Part shown: one piece after another, positions 25,128 to 33,378 of the stretch
Layout: each line of letters starts with the position of its first letter
Position numbering within the stretch: the stretch's first letter is position 1
Assembly: GCA_017938795.1 (NCBI GenBank)
Contig: JAGBAV010000049.1
Span: 16,964 to 80,963 of the forward strand
DNA: 64,000 nucleotides
DNA from: Clostridia bacterium
GTDB lineage: Bacteria; Bacillota; Clostridia; Christensenellales; Aristaeellaceae
Direction: 5' to 3'
The notes under the pieces: generated by a model
Seen by the model: only the letters and a program-made list of their open reading frames with translations
Databases searched by the model: none
What the model was told of the DNA's origin: nothing
Made by a program: the position numbers and the translations under genes

Positions 25128-25158
25128 TTATCCACATTGATTTCCGATCTGTGGATAA
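25128..25158. promoter_or_regulatory. pair of perfect DnaA boxes, convergent
   Basis: TTATCCACA at 25128-25136 and its reverse complement TGTGGATAA at 25150-25158, centres 22 bp apart. They lie just upstream of the operon promoter and about 5.5 kb left of the DnaA-box cluster before dnaN. Confidence 0.6.
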
Positions 25159-25204
25159 CAGCAAATCCATCCATTCATCAATGATGAGCATTGTCTGCGA
25201 CGGC

Positions 25205-25246
25205 AAAAAAGGCATGCATCTCAGGGCAGAACCCCGGATGCATGCC
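25205..25246 (-). terminator. terminator of the small exported-protein gene
   Basis: Perfect 10-base arms (ggcatgcatc at 25211-25220, gatgcatgcc at 25237-25246) are followed on the minus strand by six T (25205-25210). Its presence supports the small gene at 25278 being real. Confidence 0.8.
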
Positions 25247-25277
25247 GGATATGCAGCTTCAGTTCATTCCCGCCGCC

Positions 25278-25481
25278 TTATATGGACGGGGACGGCGTGA
25301 TAGAAGGCGAGGGGGTCGGTACGGGCGTACGGAACGGAGAGAGGGACGGCACGGGTGTCGGCTGCGCTGTGATCTCAACAACCTCAGCGTCAGAGATCAC
25401 AGCATCCTTCGCCGCAAAGGCGGAAACATACAGCGCCGCCAATGCCAGAACCAGCAGGATCATAACCATCATCTTCTTCAT
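25278..25481 (-). CDS. small exported protein with Pro/Ser/Thr-rich tail
   Basis: A 67-residue protein not recognised by family. Residues 1-24 (MKKMMVMILLVLALAALYV, SAFAA) form a signal peptide or single membrane helix; the rest is a short acidic stretch followed by a tail with four TP/SP-type repeats (TPVPSLSP, TPVPTPSPS). Such tails are found in cell-wall spacers and flexible linkers. The ATG has AGAGG 8 bases upstream; a GTG three codons earlier is an alternative. A strong terminator follows the stop. Monocistronic. No function is inferred beyond a surface or periplasmic location. Between it and the GH79-like gene (25482-25687) there is AT-rich DNA with promoter elements only. Confidence 0.6.
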   Translation of the reverse strand: MKKMMVMILLVLALAALYVSAFAAKDAVISDAEVVEITAQPTPVPSLSPFRTPVPTPSPSITPSPSI

Positions 25482-25645
25482 CACCCGCACCTCTTTCTCT
25501 TCTTTGGATGACTATATCATATCACAGCTGAAGCAGCGCCCTGTCTCCTGAGAGTAGAGATACGATAATCAATCCTCAGTCGTATCATTTTTATCTGATT
25601 CAGTCCGTTCTTTATATATTCTTCTGTTTTCATTTTTCCTTATGT

Positions 25646-25651
25646 TATAAT
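25646..25651 (+). promoter_or_regulatory. -10 element before the GH79-like gene
   Basis: TATAAT in an AT-rich stretch about 37 bp before the start codon. No good -35 hexamer is visible at normal distance, so activation may be needed. Confidence 0.4.
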
Positions 25652-25687
25652 GCGGACATCAACCTATGCACGAAAGGATGAATCGCT

Positions 25688-27187
25688 ATGGCACAGTTTA
25701 TCACCCTTGCAGCCGGCGGACTGACGCCCCTGCGCACGATTGACGAGCGCCTTATTTCCTACAATATCGAGATGACCGAAGTCACCGGCGGCACCTTCTG
25801 GAAGGCCTATACTGACGCGCAGGTGGACGGCACGGAAGAATTCCCCGTGATCAGCGACTGGCGCGACATGGGCAACCTGCAGCAGTGGTACGACGCGATC
25901 GACCTGTATAACCCGCGCCTGCGCAAGCTGGCCAAGGATCTTGGCACGGCATGGGTCCGCATTTCCGGCACATGGGCGAACAAGACTTACTACGATCTGG
26001 ATGGCCACACCGGCGGAAAGATCCCCGAGGGTTTCCAGAATCTTCTGACCCGCGAGCAGTGGATCGGCGTGCTGGAATTCGTCAAGGCTGTCGGCGGCAA
26101 GCTGCTGGTCTCCATGACCAACTGCCCCGGCGTCCACGCCGCAGACGAGCCCTATCCGCTCGATCAGGCCAAGCAGCTCTTTGCCTTCTCCGCGGCGTAC
26201 GGCGTGCCGATCGATGCGGCGGAATTCACCAACGAGCCCAATATGATGGCGATGAGCGGCCTGCCGCACGGCTACAGCGCCGAGGACCACGCCCGCGATC
26301 ATGACATCTTCGGCCTGTGGCTGAAGGAAAACTATCCGGACTGCCTCTTTGTCGGTCCCTGCACCGTCGGCGATATCCATATCAACATGGGCGGCAGGGA
26401 TCAGGTCGGCGGCGGCATCGCCTCCGCTCTTAAGATGGTCTCCACCGAGGAGCTGCTCGGCGAAAACAAGGCAAAGATGGACGTCTTCTCCTATCATTAT
26501 TACAACGGCGTCTCCGAGCGCGGCGCCGCGATGGGCGGCCATTGGCCTGTTGAAAAGGCGACCAGCGAGGAATATCTGCGCGTGGCGGCAGACTGCGCCC
26601 GACAGTATGTCGCGCGCCGCGACCGCTATGTGCCCGGCGGGCAGATGTGGGTGACCGAGTCCGGCGACGCCGGCTGCGGCGGCAACACCTGGGCGCCGAC
26701 CTACATCGATGTTCTTCGTACACTCAACGAACTCGGCGAGTTCGCTACCGTGACGGACGGCGTCATTTTCCACAATACGCTCGCCTCCTCCGCCTATGGC
26801 TTCCTGGAGCACGGCACCTTCCTGCCGCGGCCGAATTACTTCGCTGCGCTGCTGTGGAATCGCCTGATGGGCGGCACGGTATATGCCTCCGGCGAGGAAA
26901 TCCGCGAGGGCGCGCATGTGTACGTCCACTCCCGCAGGGACGGCAAGGACGGCTATGTCTTCCTGGTGATCAATAATTCTGATACGGACGCGACCACTGT
27001 CGCCCTGCCGCATGAAGCGCAGGCCTACATCCTCGCAGGCGAAGGAAAGATGCGCAGCCGTATTATGACCCTCAACGGCAAGCCGCTCATCCTTGGCGAG
27101 AACGACGAGCTCCCGGCCCTTGACGGCGAGGCGGTCAGCGGCGAGGTTGTCCTTGCCCCCGGCAGCTGCGCATTCTTCGTCCTCTGA
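25688..27187 (+). CDS. glycoside hydrolase family 79-like (heparanase/beta-glucuronidase type)
   Basis: A 499-residue clan GH-A enzyme. An N-terminal TIM barrel carries the acid/base E183 in EFTNEPNMM and the likely nucleophile E324 in WVTESGDAGCGG. The region after it (residues about 340-395, with FHNTLASSAYG, RPNYFAALLWNRLMG) matches the layout of heparanase-type GH79 enzymes, and a small beta-domain ends in VVLAPGSCAFFVL. GH79 members release glucuronic acid or cut glucuronide chains. There is no signal peptide, so it is cytoplasmic, unlike most heparanases. GH30 or GH39 are weaker alternatives. Single gene with own -10 element and terminator. Confidence 0.75.
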   Translation: MAQFITLAAGGLTPLRTIDERLISYNIEMTEVTGGTFWKAYTDAQVDGTEEFPVISDWRDMGNLQQWYDAIDLYNPRLRKLAKDLGTAWVRISGTWANKTYYDLDGHTGGKIPEGFQNLLTREQWIGVLEFVKAVGGKLLVSMTNCPGVHAADEPYPLDQAKQLFAFSAAYGVPIDAAEFTNEPNMMAMSGLPHGYSAEDHARDHDIFGLWLKENYPDCLFVGPCTVGDIHINMGGRDQVGGGIASALKMVSTEELLGENKAKMDVFSYHYYNGVSERGAAMGGHWPVEKATSEEYLRVAADCARQYVARRDRYVPGGQMWVTESGDAGCGGNTWAPTYIDVLRTLNELGEFATVTDGVIFHNTLASSAYGFLEHGTFLPRPNYFAALLWNRLMGGTVYASGEEIREGAHVYVHSRRDGKDGYVFLVINNSDTDATTVALPHEAQAYILAGEGKMRSRIMTLNGKPLILGENDELPALDGEAVSGEVVLAPGSCAFFVL

Positions 27188-27203
27188 TCTTCATACGTTC
27201 TAT

Positions 27204-27236
27204 CCGCCGCCCTGACGGGCGGCGGTTTCTTTTCTT
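27204..27236 (+). terminator. intrinsic terminator after the GH79-like gene
   Basis: Perfect 9-bp GC stem (27204-27212 with 27217-27225, loop TGAC) then TTTCTTTTCTT. The remaining gap to 27435 shows no gene. Confidence 0.85.
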
Positions 27237-27435
27237 CCCGGTCAGTGGTTTTCATAGAGGATAATGATGACGAATATCGAACGAAGTGGTGATTCTTGTC
27301 GAATTTCAACCTTAAATTCATCTATCAATGGTGTGCAAGTGGAGAAAAACAGGCGGGATGGATTGACAAGTGGTAAAAAATGGATAAAATGTAGGTGTCA
27401 GCATACATCGTGATCCAGAAAGGAGCGCATGCATC

Positions 27436-28212
27436 ATGAAGGATATCGCTGTGACATATCTTGGGGGGAGCGGCTTCCTCGTCGCCCTTGGTGATATCGG
27501 CATGCTCTTTGACGCCAGCGAGCACGGCGGCGACAGGCGCGAGCTCCCGCAGGAGGAAACGCTCAGCGCTTTCAGAAAGCTGTATGTCTTTATCTCTCAC
27601 AGACATGAGGATCATTTTTCCGAGACCATTTACGATCTGTGCGGCAGCCAGACAATCTATATCGCGGGCTACGACCTGCCCCAGCCCCATCGCGGCATAC
27701 GGATGGAACCGGGCGATGAGCGCAGCTTCGGCCCTGTGAATGTGCGGGCCTTCGGCTCCACAGACGAAGGCGTGTCCTTCCTTGTGGAGGTCGCCGGCGT
27801 ATCCCTCTTCCATGCGGGCGATCTGAATCTCTGGCATTGGCGTGATGAATCTTCGGTTACGGAGATCGAGAAGGCGGAGCGCGCCTTCTATGACTGCGTC
27901 GCGCCGATTCCCGTCGGCACGATTGACGTCGCATTCTTCCCGGTCGATCCCCGTCAGGGCAGCATGTATGATGCAGGCGCGGGTTATTTTATCATGACCG
28001 TCAAGCCCAGAATCATGATTCCTATGCACTTCCAGGGCCGCGGCGACGTCGCGCTGCGCTTCGCCTCGATGAGCAGCACGCCGCAGACGCAGGTCGTCAC
28101 CCTCACAGAGCCGGGCGATCATATCGACCTCACCCTGCCCGACACCGATGAATCTGCCCCGGACAGGAAGCTCAAGGAGCTCCTGGCGGACGAGAGCTTC
28201 GGCGACATCTGA
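27436..28212 (+). CDS. MBL-fold metallo-hydrolase (UlaG-like)
   Basis: A 258-residue metallo-beta-lactamase-fold hydrolase. The metal motif is H55-x-H57-x-D59-H60 in SHRHEDHF; H126 and D129 in FHAGDLN and the later histidine in IPMHF complete the two-metal site. The early VTYLGGSGFLVAL and DASEH match the UlaG/YddR type, which includes lactonases of sugar acids and other C-O hydrolases. Ribosome site AAAGGAG about 10 bases upstream. Single-gene unit closed by a terminator. A sugar-lactonase role would suit the surrounding uronate genes, but nothing in the sequence proves it. Confidence 0.8.
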   Translation: MKDIAVTYLGGSGFLVALGDIGMLFDASEHGGDRRELPQEETLSAFRKLYVFISHRHEDHFSETIYDLCGSQTIYIAGYDLPQPHRGIRMEPGDERSFGPVNVRAFGSTDEGVSFLVEVAGVSLFHAGDLNLWHWRDESSVTEIEKAERAFYDCVAPIPVGTIDVAFFPVDPRQGSMYDAGAGYFIMTVKPRIMIPMHFQGRGDVALRFASMSSTPQTQVVTLTEPGDHIDLTLPDTDESAPDRKLKELLADESFGDI

Positions 28213-28220
28213 ATCAGAAA

Positions 28221-28266
28221 ACATGCGCCGGGAGGGAAAGACACTCTTCCGGCGCATGTTTCTTTC
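28221..28266 (+). terminator. intrinsic terminator after the MBL gene
   Basis: Perfect 11-bp stem (28221-28231 with 28249-28259) followed by TTTCTTTC-type sequence. Confidence 0.8.
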
Positions 28267-28327
28267 TGAATCTTCATCTGCGTATCTGCTATACTGATGA
28301 CATCATCTATCGGGAGGCGGTCAATCC

Positions 28328-28777
28328 ATGGATTCTGTCAGCGTTATCCGCGTCACAAATGAAAGCCCGCTCTGGGCAGAGCTCATCGCATATGCAGATC
28401 AGTGCTCATGGGCGGCCGGCGGTCATCTGGCATACCTCATGAGAGAGCATCAATTCACCGGCTGGGAAAGCGTATTCGCCGCGCTCGATCACGACCGGAT
28501 CGCCGGATACTGTACGCTCATGAATACGGACTATTACCCCGAGAACCGGTATTCTCCATGGATCAGCTCCATCTTTGTCGGGGAATCCTATCGCGGCAGG
28601 CGCATCAGCGGACAGATGATCCGCGCTGCGGAGGATTATGCCCGATCTATTGGCTTCACCCGGGCATATATTCCATCGGATATGACCGGCTTCTACGAAA
28701 GATACGGCTATGAAAAAATCGACGAGCTCGTCAACTACGGCGGGGATACGGATCATATATTCTCCAGATCTATCTGA
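28328..28777 (+). CDS. GNAT family N-acetyltransferase
   Basis: A 149-residue GNAT protein. The acetyl-CoA loop is YRGRRISGQMIR (residues about 97-108), preceded by the strand SSIFVGESY and followed by ARSIGFTRAYI and FYERYGYEKI, which are the usual motif B elements. GNAT enzymes acetylate amines on small molecules, antibiotics or proteins; the acceptor cannot be told. GGGAGG precedes the ATG at slightly long spacing, and TATACT lies at 28290-28295. Single gene between two hairpins. Confidence 0.85.
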   Translation: MDSVSVIRVTNESPLWAELIAYADQCSWAAGGHLAYLMREHQFTGWESVFAALDHDRIAGYCTLMNTDYYPENRYSPWISSIFVGESYRGRRISGQMIRAAEDYARSIGFTRAYIPSDMTGFYERYGYEKIDELVNYGGDTDHIFSRSI

Positions 28778-28783
28778 ATGAAC

Positions 28784-28808
28784 AAGGCTCTCCGTTCCGG
28801 AGAGCCTT
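28784..28808. terminator. hairpin between convergent genes
   Basis: Stem aaggctctcc with ggagagcctt around a four-base loop. T-runs are short on both sides, so its strength is uncertain. Confidence 0.55.
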
Positions 28809-28816
28809 TGCTATAT

Positions 28817-29491
28817 TCATTCTTCTTTCTGTACATCTGTGACCGTCAGCACGCCGTCCTTCACCATGAATTTCACATTCATTCCGGCGAAGGCCACGCC
28901 GTATACCCGCTGCGCATCATCCTGATAGGACGGCCGGGGATCGCCCGCGAGCACGCCGCGAAGCCCCTCTCTCTTCTCCTGAGGAATGAGCGCCTCAAGT
29001 TCACCGGGGAAGACCACATCAAGCGCATACCCTGCCCGCTCGGAGCCAAAGCCGCCGCGCGCCTGCGGATGGCTGTCCACATACGGCAGATAGGGCTTGA
29101 TATCATAAATCGGCGTGCCGTCCATCAGATCCGCGCCCGCAACGACGAGCGCAGGCCCATCCGGTGCATCCCATTCCACACGGAGCAGCTCCACACAGGA
29201 CAAGCCGATGGGATTCGGCCGGAACGGTGAACGCGTGGCGAACACGCCCATTCGTGTATTGCCGCCAAGGCGAGGCGGGCGCACTGTGGGCGACCATGTA
29301 TCCCTCTTCGCCTCAGAGAATTCCCAGATCAGCCACAGATGGGAGAACCCCTCAATGCCGCGCAGCGCATCGCTGCTCCTGTATTCCTTCTCAAAGACGA
29401 TCCTCGATGTGAGCTGCGGCACAAGCCCGCTCTGTCGCGGAATGCCGAATTTCTCTTTGAAATCGCTCTTCATACGGGCGATGATATGCAT
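28817..29491 (-). CDS. trmO: tRNA (t6A37) N6-methyltransferase TrmO
   Basis: A 224-residue TrmO (TsaA/YaeB) protein, which methylates N6 of threonylcarbamoyl-adenosine 37 in tRNA for ACY-type codons. The signature ATRSPFRPNPIGLS is intact, as are GIEGFSHLWLIWEF near residue 45 and the later DGTPIYDIKPYLPY. Length is typical, with a C-terminal extension. ATG start preferred over a GTG four codons upstream because GAGGTGAGGAG precedes it. It lies downstream of the GntR gene on the same strand with an inverted repeat between. Confidence 0.93.
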   Translation of the reverse strand: MHIIARMKSDFKEKFGIPRQSGLVPQLTSRIVFEKEYRSSDALRGIEGFSHLWLIWEFSEAKRDTWSPTVRPPRLGGNTRMGVFATRSPFRPNPIGLSCVELLRVEWDAPDGPALVVAGADLMDGTPIYDIKPYLPYVDSHPQARGGFGSERAGYALDVVFPGELEALIPQEKREGLRGVLAGDPRPSYQDDAQRVYGVAFAGMNVKFMVKDGVLTVTDVQKEE

Positions 29492-29524
29492 AGATCTCCT
29501 CACCTCACACAGACAGATGGAATT

Positions 29525-29552
29525 GATCTCCCGCAGTTCTCTGCGGGAGATC
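29525..29552. repeat. perfect 12-bp inverted repeat with 4-base loop
   Basis: gatctcccgcag, loop TTCT, ctgcgggagatc, between the GntR gene stop and the trmO start. There is no strong T-run on either side. It may be a weak terminator, a trmO leader hairpin or an operator. Confidence 0.6.
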
Positions 29553-29574
29553 TGTATGATGGATTTCTTTGCCG

Positions 29575-30282
29575 TTATTTGATCAGCACGGACGGCACCT
29601 CGATGCCGGAGTCGTGCATAGTCTGCATCATATGGCGCTGCGCCGCCATGCGCGCCCGCTCGCTGTCATGCTCCATGATGCCGCGGTACATCTCCATATG
29701 GCACTGGCTGGCGCGCTGATAGCTGCCCTCCACGCGCTGGGTATGGCGATAGCCCGCCTGAATCGACTCATGGATCGTGGGAAGCAGGCGCTGCACAACG
29801 TCGTTGCCGGTGCACTTGGCAATGATCGAATGGAATTCGATATCATACGGCGTATAGTCCTCACCGTGCAGATAAGCGTTGTCCATCTTATCCAGCAGCA
29901 CCTTCATCGCGGCAAGCTGCTCCTCCGTACGGCGCTGCGCGGCGAGCGCGGCGACATTCGGCTCGATGATCAGTCTGGTCTCCAGCAGCTGCGCGGTCAG
30001 CTCATTCTGATCGGCAAAGCGAAGACCAAGCGGATCCTTCGCCAGGCCGGGCATCGCGCAGAGGAAGGTGCCCTGCCCCTGACGGATATCGACAATATGC
30101 TCCGTCTGCAGGATCTTGACCGCCTCGCGCACGGTGGAGCGGCTCACGCCGAAGCGCGCCATCAGCTCCGCCTCGGCGGGCAGCTTCGTCCCCGTGCGGA
30201 ATTCCTCCTGTATGATCATCTCCCGCAGCTTGTCGGCAACCTGTTCGGGAAGCTTTCTGGTCTTTCTGATGTTTTCCATCAT
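29575..30282 (-). CDS. GntR/FadR family transcriptional regulator (FCD domain)
   Basis: A 235-residue repressor-type regulator. The N-terminal winged helix includes GTKLPAEAELMARFGVSR and STVREAVKIL, then the wing IVDIRQGQGTFL. The C-terminal FCD effector domain shows the metal-binding pattern: D and H in YDIEFHSII, then H in TIHESI and the histidine in MAAQRHMMQ. FCD regulators answer small acids such as uronates, gluconate or lactate. The gene is divergent from the dnaN upstream region and stands alone, so its targets are probably distant; a uronate-responsive regulator of the nearby loci is a guess. AGAGG upstream of ATG-ATG. Confidence 0.9.
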   Translation of the reverse strand: MMENIRKTRKLPEQVADKLREMIIQEEFRTGTKLPAEAELMARFGVSRSTVREAVKILQTEHIVDIRQGQGTFLCAMPGLAKDPLGLRFADQNELTAQLLETRLIIEPNVAALAAQRRTEEQLAAMKVLLDKMDNAYLHGEDYTPYDIEFHSIIAKCTGNDVVQRLLPTIHESIQAGYRHTQRVEGSYQRASQCHMEMYRGIMEHDSERARMAAQRHMMQTMHDSGIEVPSVLIK

Positions 30283-30308
30283 GATACACCTCTCATTTCG
30301 TAACCCGA

Positions 30309-30337
30309 ATTATAGCACATTTCACTTGATTTCTCAA
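30309..30337 (-). promoter_or_regulatory. promoter of the GntR gene
   Basis: On the minus strand TTGAGA (30332-30337) and TATAAT (30309-30314), 17 bp apart, about 30 bp before the start codon. Confidence 0.75.
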
Positions 30338-30774
30338 CATCTCTGCGAAAAAGTATCCAAATGGTCTGATGTATGGACGCAATATGTCCCATCCTTCACC
30401 CGATCAGACGCAGAAACAGGGCTCTTTCATCCCGTGCTCTGCTCCATACACGGCCCGTTTCAAAAAACGTCATCTTATTATATAAGGCTCAACTTGCAGC
30501 AGGATTTCAAGGGGTTCGGAGAGAATATGGAATATGAAGGAATATGCCCTTTTATGCTCTTGGCGCATTATGTACACCGCATTCCCGGAAAGCAGAAGAG
30601 TTATCCACCGTCCTGTGGAAAATATCGTGGATATCTTCACCTCTTTCCATGAGTTATCCACACCCAAAAAGTCAGGCGTGTTTTGGCTTTTTGGCAGTTA
30701 TCCCAGTTATCCACCGCACTACGGCTCCTACTGCTGATGTATATTCTGCTACTACCCAATGGAGGTTGATTGAT
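30338..30774 (+). promoter_or_regulatory. dnaN upstream region with DnaA-box cluster
   Basis: This gene-free stretch holds an AT-rich part (near 30470-30485) and a cluster of DnaA-box-like sites: TTATCCACC at 30601-30609, TGTGGAAAA at 30614-30622, the perfect TTATCCACA at 30654-30662, and TTATCCACC at 30707-30715, with a weaker TTATCCCAG at 30698. Such clusters mark replication origins or DnaA-controlled promoters. The dnaN promoter itself is not clear. Confidence 0.7.
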
Positions 30775-31878
30775 ATGCGTTTTACCTGCGACACCAACGA
30801 ACTGAATGCAAGCCTGTCCGTCGTCAGCCGCGCCCTCGCCGTCCGCTCCCCGAAGCCGATTCTGGAGGGTATTCTCTTTGAGTCCTGTGATGAAGGCCTG
30901 CGTCTGACCTGCACGGATCTGGCGCTTGGCATTGAGACGGTGATTCCCGCTGTATTTGCCGAGGAGGGACGCGTCGTTCTCCCCGGCAAGCTGCTGTGCG
31001 AGATCGTGCGCAAGCTTCCTGCCGATACGGTGGAATTCCGTATCAGCGACCGCCTGCAGACGACGATCCGCAGCGCGTCCTTCCGCACGACGATCACCGG
31101 CCTTGACCCGGTGGAGTATCCGGAGCTGCCCGGCGTGGAGGGCCAGAGCTTCTCGATGCCTCAGAGCATGCTGCGCGATATGATCGGCCATACCCTCTTT
31201 GCCATCGCCGTGGACGAGAGCAGGCCGATCCTCACCGGATGCCTGCTAGAGATCGGCGCGGATGAGATGCGCGTTGTCGCGCTGGACGGCTTCCGTCTGG
31301 CGATGCGCCGCGAGGCCATCAGCGGCCCGGCGGCCGGCGTGAGCGCCGTCGTCGGCGGCAAGGTGCTGGGCGATATCGCCAAGATCCTCGGGGACAAGGA
31401 GGATGACGTCGAGCTCTGCTTCAGCCGCAGCCATGTGAAGCTCGATATCGGCGGCACGCACATTGTCGCGCGCCTGCTTGAGGGTGAATTCATCCATTAC
31501 CGCCAGATCCTGCCGCAGGAGTGGCAGACGCTGGTGACCATCAACCGCACGGAGCTGGCCAGCGCGATTGACCGCGCGAGCCTGATCGCGCGCGAGGGAA
31601 AGAGCAATCTTGTCCGCTTCCGCATCGACGGCGAGATGATGACCGTCACGTCCAATTCCGAGATGGGCGACGTTGAGGAGAGCATTTCTGTGACCACCGA
31701 GGGCAAGGATCTGACCATCGCCTTCAATATCCGCTACATCACCGACGTGCTCAAGGCTGTCGCGGACGACGAGGTCGCCATGCGCTTCAATTCCAACGTC
31801 AGCCCGTGCGTGATCTGCCCGACGGAAGGCGACAGCTACCTCTATCTGGTGCTGCCGGTGCGCGTTTTCGGCGCATAA
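30775..31878 (+). CDS. dnaN: DNA polymerase III beta subunit (sliding clamp)
   Basis: A 367-residue clamp with the three-domain repeat. The start MRFTCDTNELNASLSVVSRA is typical, RPILTGCLLEI and VALDGFRLAMR lie at the domain 2 start, EFIHYRQILP follows, and the C-terminus ends in the canonical YLVLPVRV. It encircles DNA and holds polymerase III on the template. The ATG at 30775 is chosen for GGAGG 8 bases upstream; the frame is open further left but reaches into the DnaA-box region. recF follows 4 bp after the stop. Unusually, dnaA is not upstream; the gene on that side is the divergent GntR regulator. Confidence 0.97.
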   Translation: MRFTCDTNELNASLSVVSRALAVRSPKPILEGILFESCDEGLRLTCTDLALGIETVIPAVFAEEGRVVLPGKLLCEIVRKLPADTVEFRISDRLQTTIRSASFRTTITGLDPVEYPELPGVEGQSFSMPQSMLRDMIGHTLFAIAVDESRPILTGCLLEIGADEMRVVALDGFRLAMRREAISGPAAGVSAVVGGKVLGDIAKILGDKEDDVELCFSRSHVKLDIGGTHIVARLLEGEFIHYRQILPQEWQTLVTINRTELASAIDRASLIAREGKSNLVRFRIDGEMMTVTSNSEMGDVEESISVTTEGKDLTIAFNIRYITDVLKAVADDEVAMRFNSNVSPCVICPTEGDSYLYLVLPVRVFGA

Positions 31879-31882
31879 GGAG

Positions 31883-32977
31883 ATGCGCGTCAAGTCAATC
31901 CGGCTCAAGAATTTTCGAAATTACGAGCAGGCCGTAATCGAGCCCGGCGAGGGCGTCACCGTCTTCACCGGGCCGAACGCACAGGGCAAGACCAATGTAC
32001 TGGAGGCCCTGCACTTGTGCTGCCTTGGCCGCAGCCACAGAACCCCGCGCGATGAGGAGCTCATCCGCTGGGGCGAGAATGCGGCGAAGGTCAATATCCT
32101 CACCGCGCAGCAGGACGGCACGCATGAGGTGACCATCCTGCTGGACAAAACACAGAAGAAAAAAAAGACCGTGCGCATCGGCAGCCGTCAGGCGGAGCGC
32201 ATCGGCGAGCTGTTCGGGCATGTCTGCGGCGTGCTGTTCTCCCCGGAGGATCTGCAGATCGTCAAGAGCGGCCCGTCCGAGCGGCGCAGATTCATCGATA
32301 TGCAGCTGTCCCAGCTGCGTCCGGCGTATTTCTACGCGCTGCAGCGCGCCGTAAAGACGCTTGGCCAGCGCAATGCGCTGCTCAAGGAGATTGCGCGCAA
32401 TCCCTCGCTGGCAAAGACGCTGGATCTCTGGGATGAACAGCTCGCGGACTGCGGCGCGGTCATCGCGCAGAACCGGCGGGAGGCGATTGAGCGTCTGTCC
32501 GCGTATGCCGCGTCGGCGCATGCCTCGCTGACGGACGGCAGGGAGACGCTGCGCCTGTGGTATATCTCGCAGGCAGCCGATTCTGAGAACCCGAAGGAGC
32601 GACTGCTGGAGCGCCTGCATGCGGCGCGCAGCGAGGATCTGCGCAGGATGACGACCAGCGTGGGCATCCATCGCGACGATATCGGCATCGCCATCGACGG
32701 CAGGGAGGCGCGCACCTTCGCCTCGCAGGGGCAGCAGCGCAGCGCCGTGCTCGCCCTCAAGCTCGCACAGCTGGAGCTGGCGTGGCAGGAGAGGGGCGAG
32801 GCGCCCATCCTCATGCTCGATGACGTCATGAGCGAGCTGGATCCCGGCAGACGCCGCCAGCTGATTGAGCGTATTGACCGCGTGCAGACATTTGTCACCT
32901 GCACGGATCTGTCCGATCTCGCAGGCGCACGTCAGGATGCGGTGTATTATGTGCGCAGCGGTACGCTCAGCACATAA
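31883..32977 (+). CDS. recF: DNA replication and repair protein RecF
   Basis: A 364-residue SMC-like ATPase that loads RecA at single-strand gaps with RecO and RecR. Walker A is GPNAQGKT (residues 30-37), the ABC signature is around TFASQGQQRS, and Walker B is ILMLDDVMSELD. Length is normal. The ATG directly abuts AAGGAG, which overlaps the dnaN stop, so translation is probably coupled to dnaN. Downstream, where many Firmicutes have a small RNA-binding protein gene and gyrB, lies the main DnaA-box cluster. Confidence 0.96.
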   Translation: MRVKSIRLKNFRNYEQAVIEPGEGVTVFTGPNAQGKTNVLEALHLCCLGRSHRTPRDEELIRWGENAAKVNILTAQQDGTHEVTILLDKTQKKKKTVRIGSRQAERIGELFGHVCGVLFSPEDLQIVKSGPSERRRFIDMQLSQLRPAYFYALQRAVKTLGQRNALLKEIARNPSLAKTLDLWDEQLADCGAVIAQNRREAIERLSAYAASAHASLTDGRETLRLWYISQAADSENPKERLLERLHAARSEDLRRMTTSVGIHRDDIGIAIDGREARTFASQGQQRSAVLALKLAQLELAWQERGEAPILMLDDVMSELDPGRRRQLIERIDRVQTFVTCTDLSDLAGARQDAVYYVRSGTLST

Positions 32978-33378
32978 TACGTAAGACGTCTGACTTTTAG
33001 GGAATAATCAAAAAATCAAGCAATAGCTGAACTTTTTGGGGTTATCCACTCGGATATCCACATTATCCACAGTTATCCACAAATCTGTGGATAAAAATGT
33101 GGAAAACTCGCGGACAACAAGGGGATAAAGCCGGAATCCGGGCAGCGGGACGAAGAAAGTCTTCGGCGGGAAAATGGCCAAAAACTGTGATTTTGTCTGG
33201 GTTTTTGGGGTGTCTGCCAAAATGCGCGGAATCCTTAGGGGCTGTTGGTTTTCCAAAAGTGGATAACTGAGGAAAACATCCATTTTCAGCGGCGGAATAT
33301 ACGCCTTGCCGGGCTTCGTAAGCATGAAAGCACATTCTTTCGGGGATTCTTTGGGAAAAAGGGAAGAAGGCCGGAGGA
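32978..33378. other. probable replication origin (oriC), DnaA-box cluster downstream of recF
   Basis: A 400-bp gene-free stretch. Six DnaA-box sites lie in 65 bp: TTATCCACT (33042), ATATCCACA (33054), TTATCCACA (33063 and 33073, both perfect), TGTGGATAA (33086, perfect reverse) and TGTGGAAAA (33098). One more, AGTGGATAA, is at 33258. The first four point one way and the next two the other, making a partly symmetrical array. An A/T-rich part precedes it (32990-33035). With dnaN-recF adjacent, this is the best candidate for the chromosomal origin in the window. Confidence 0.75.
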
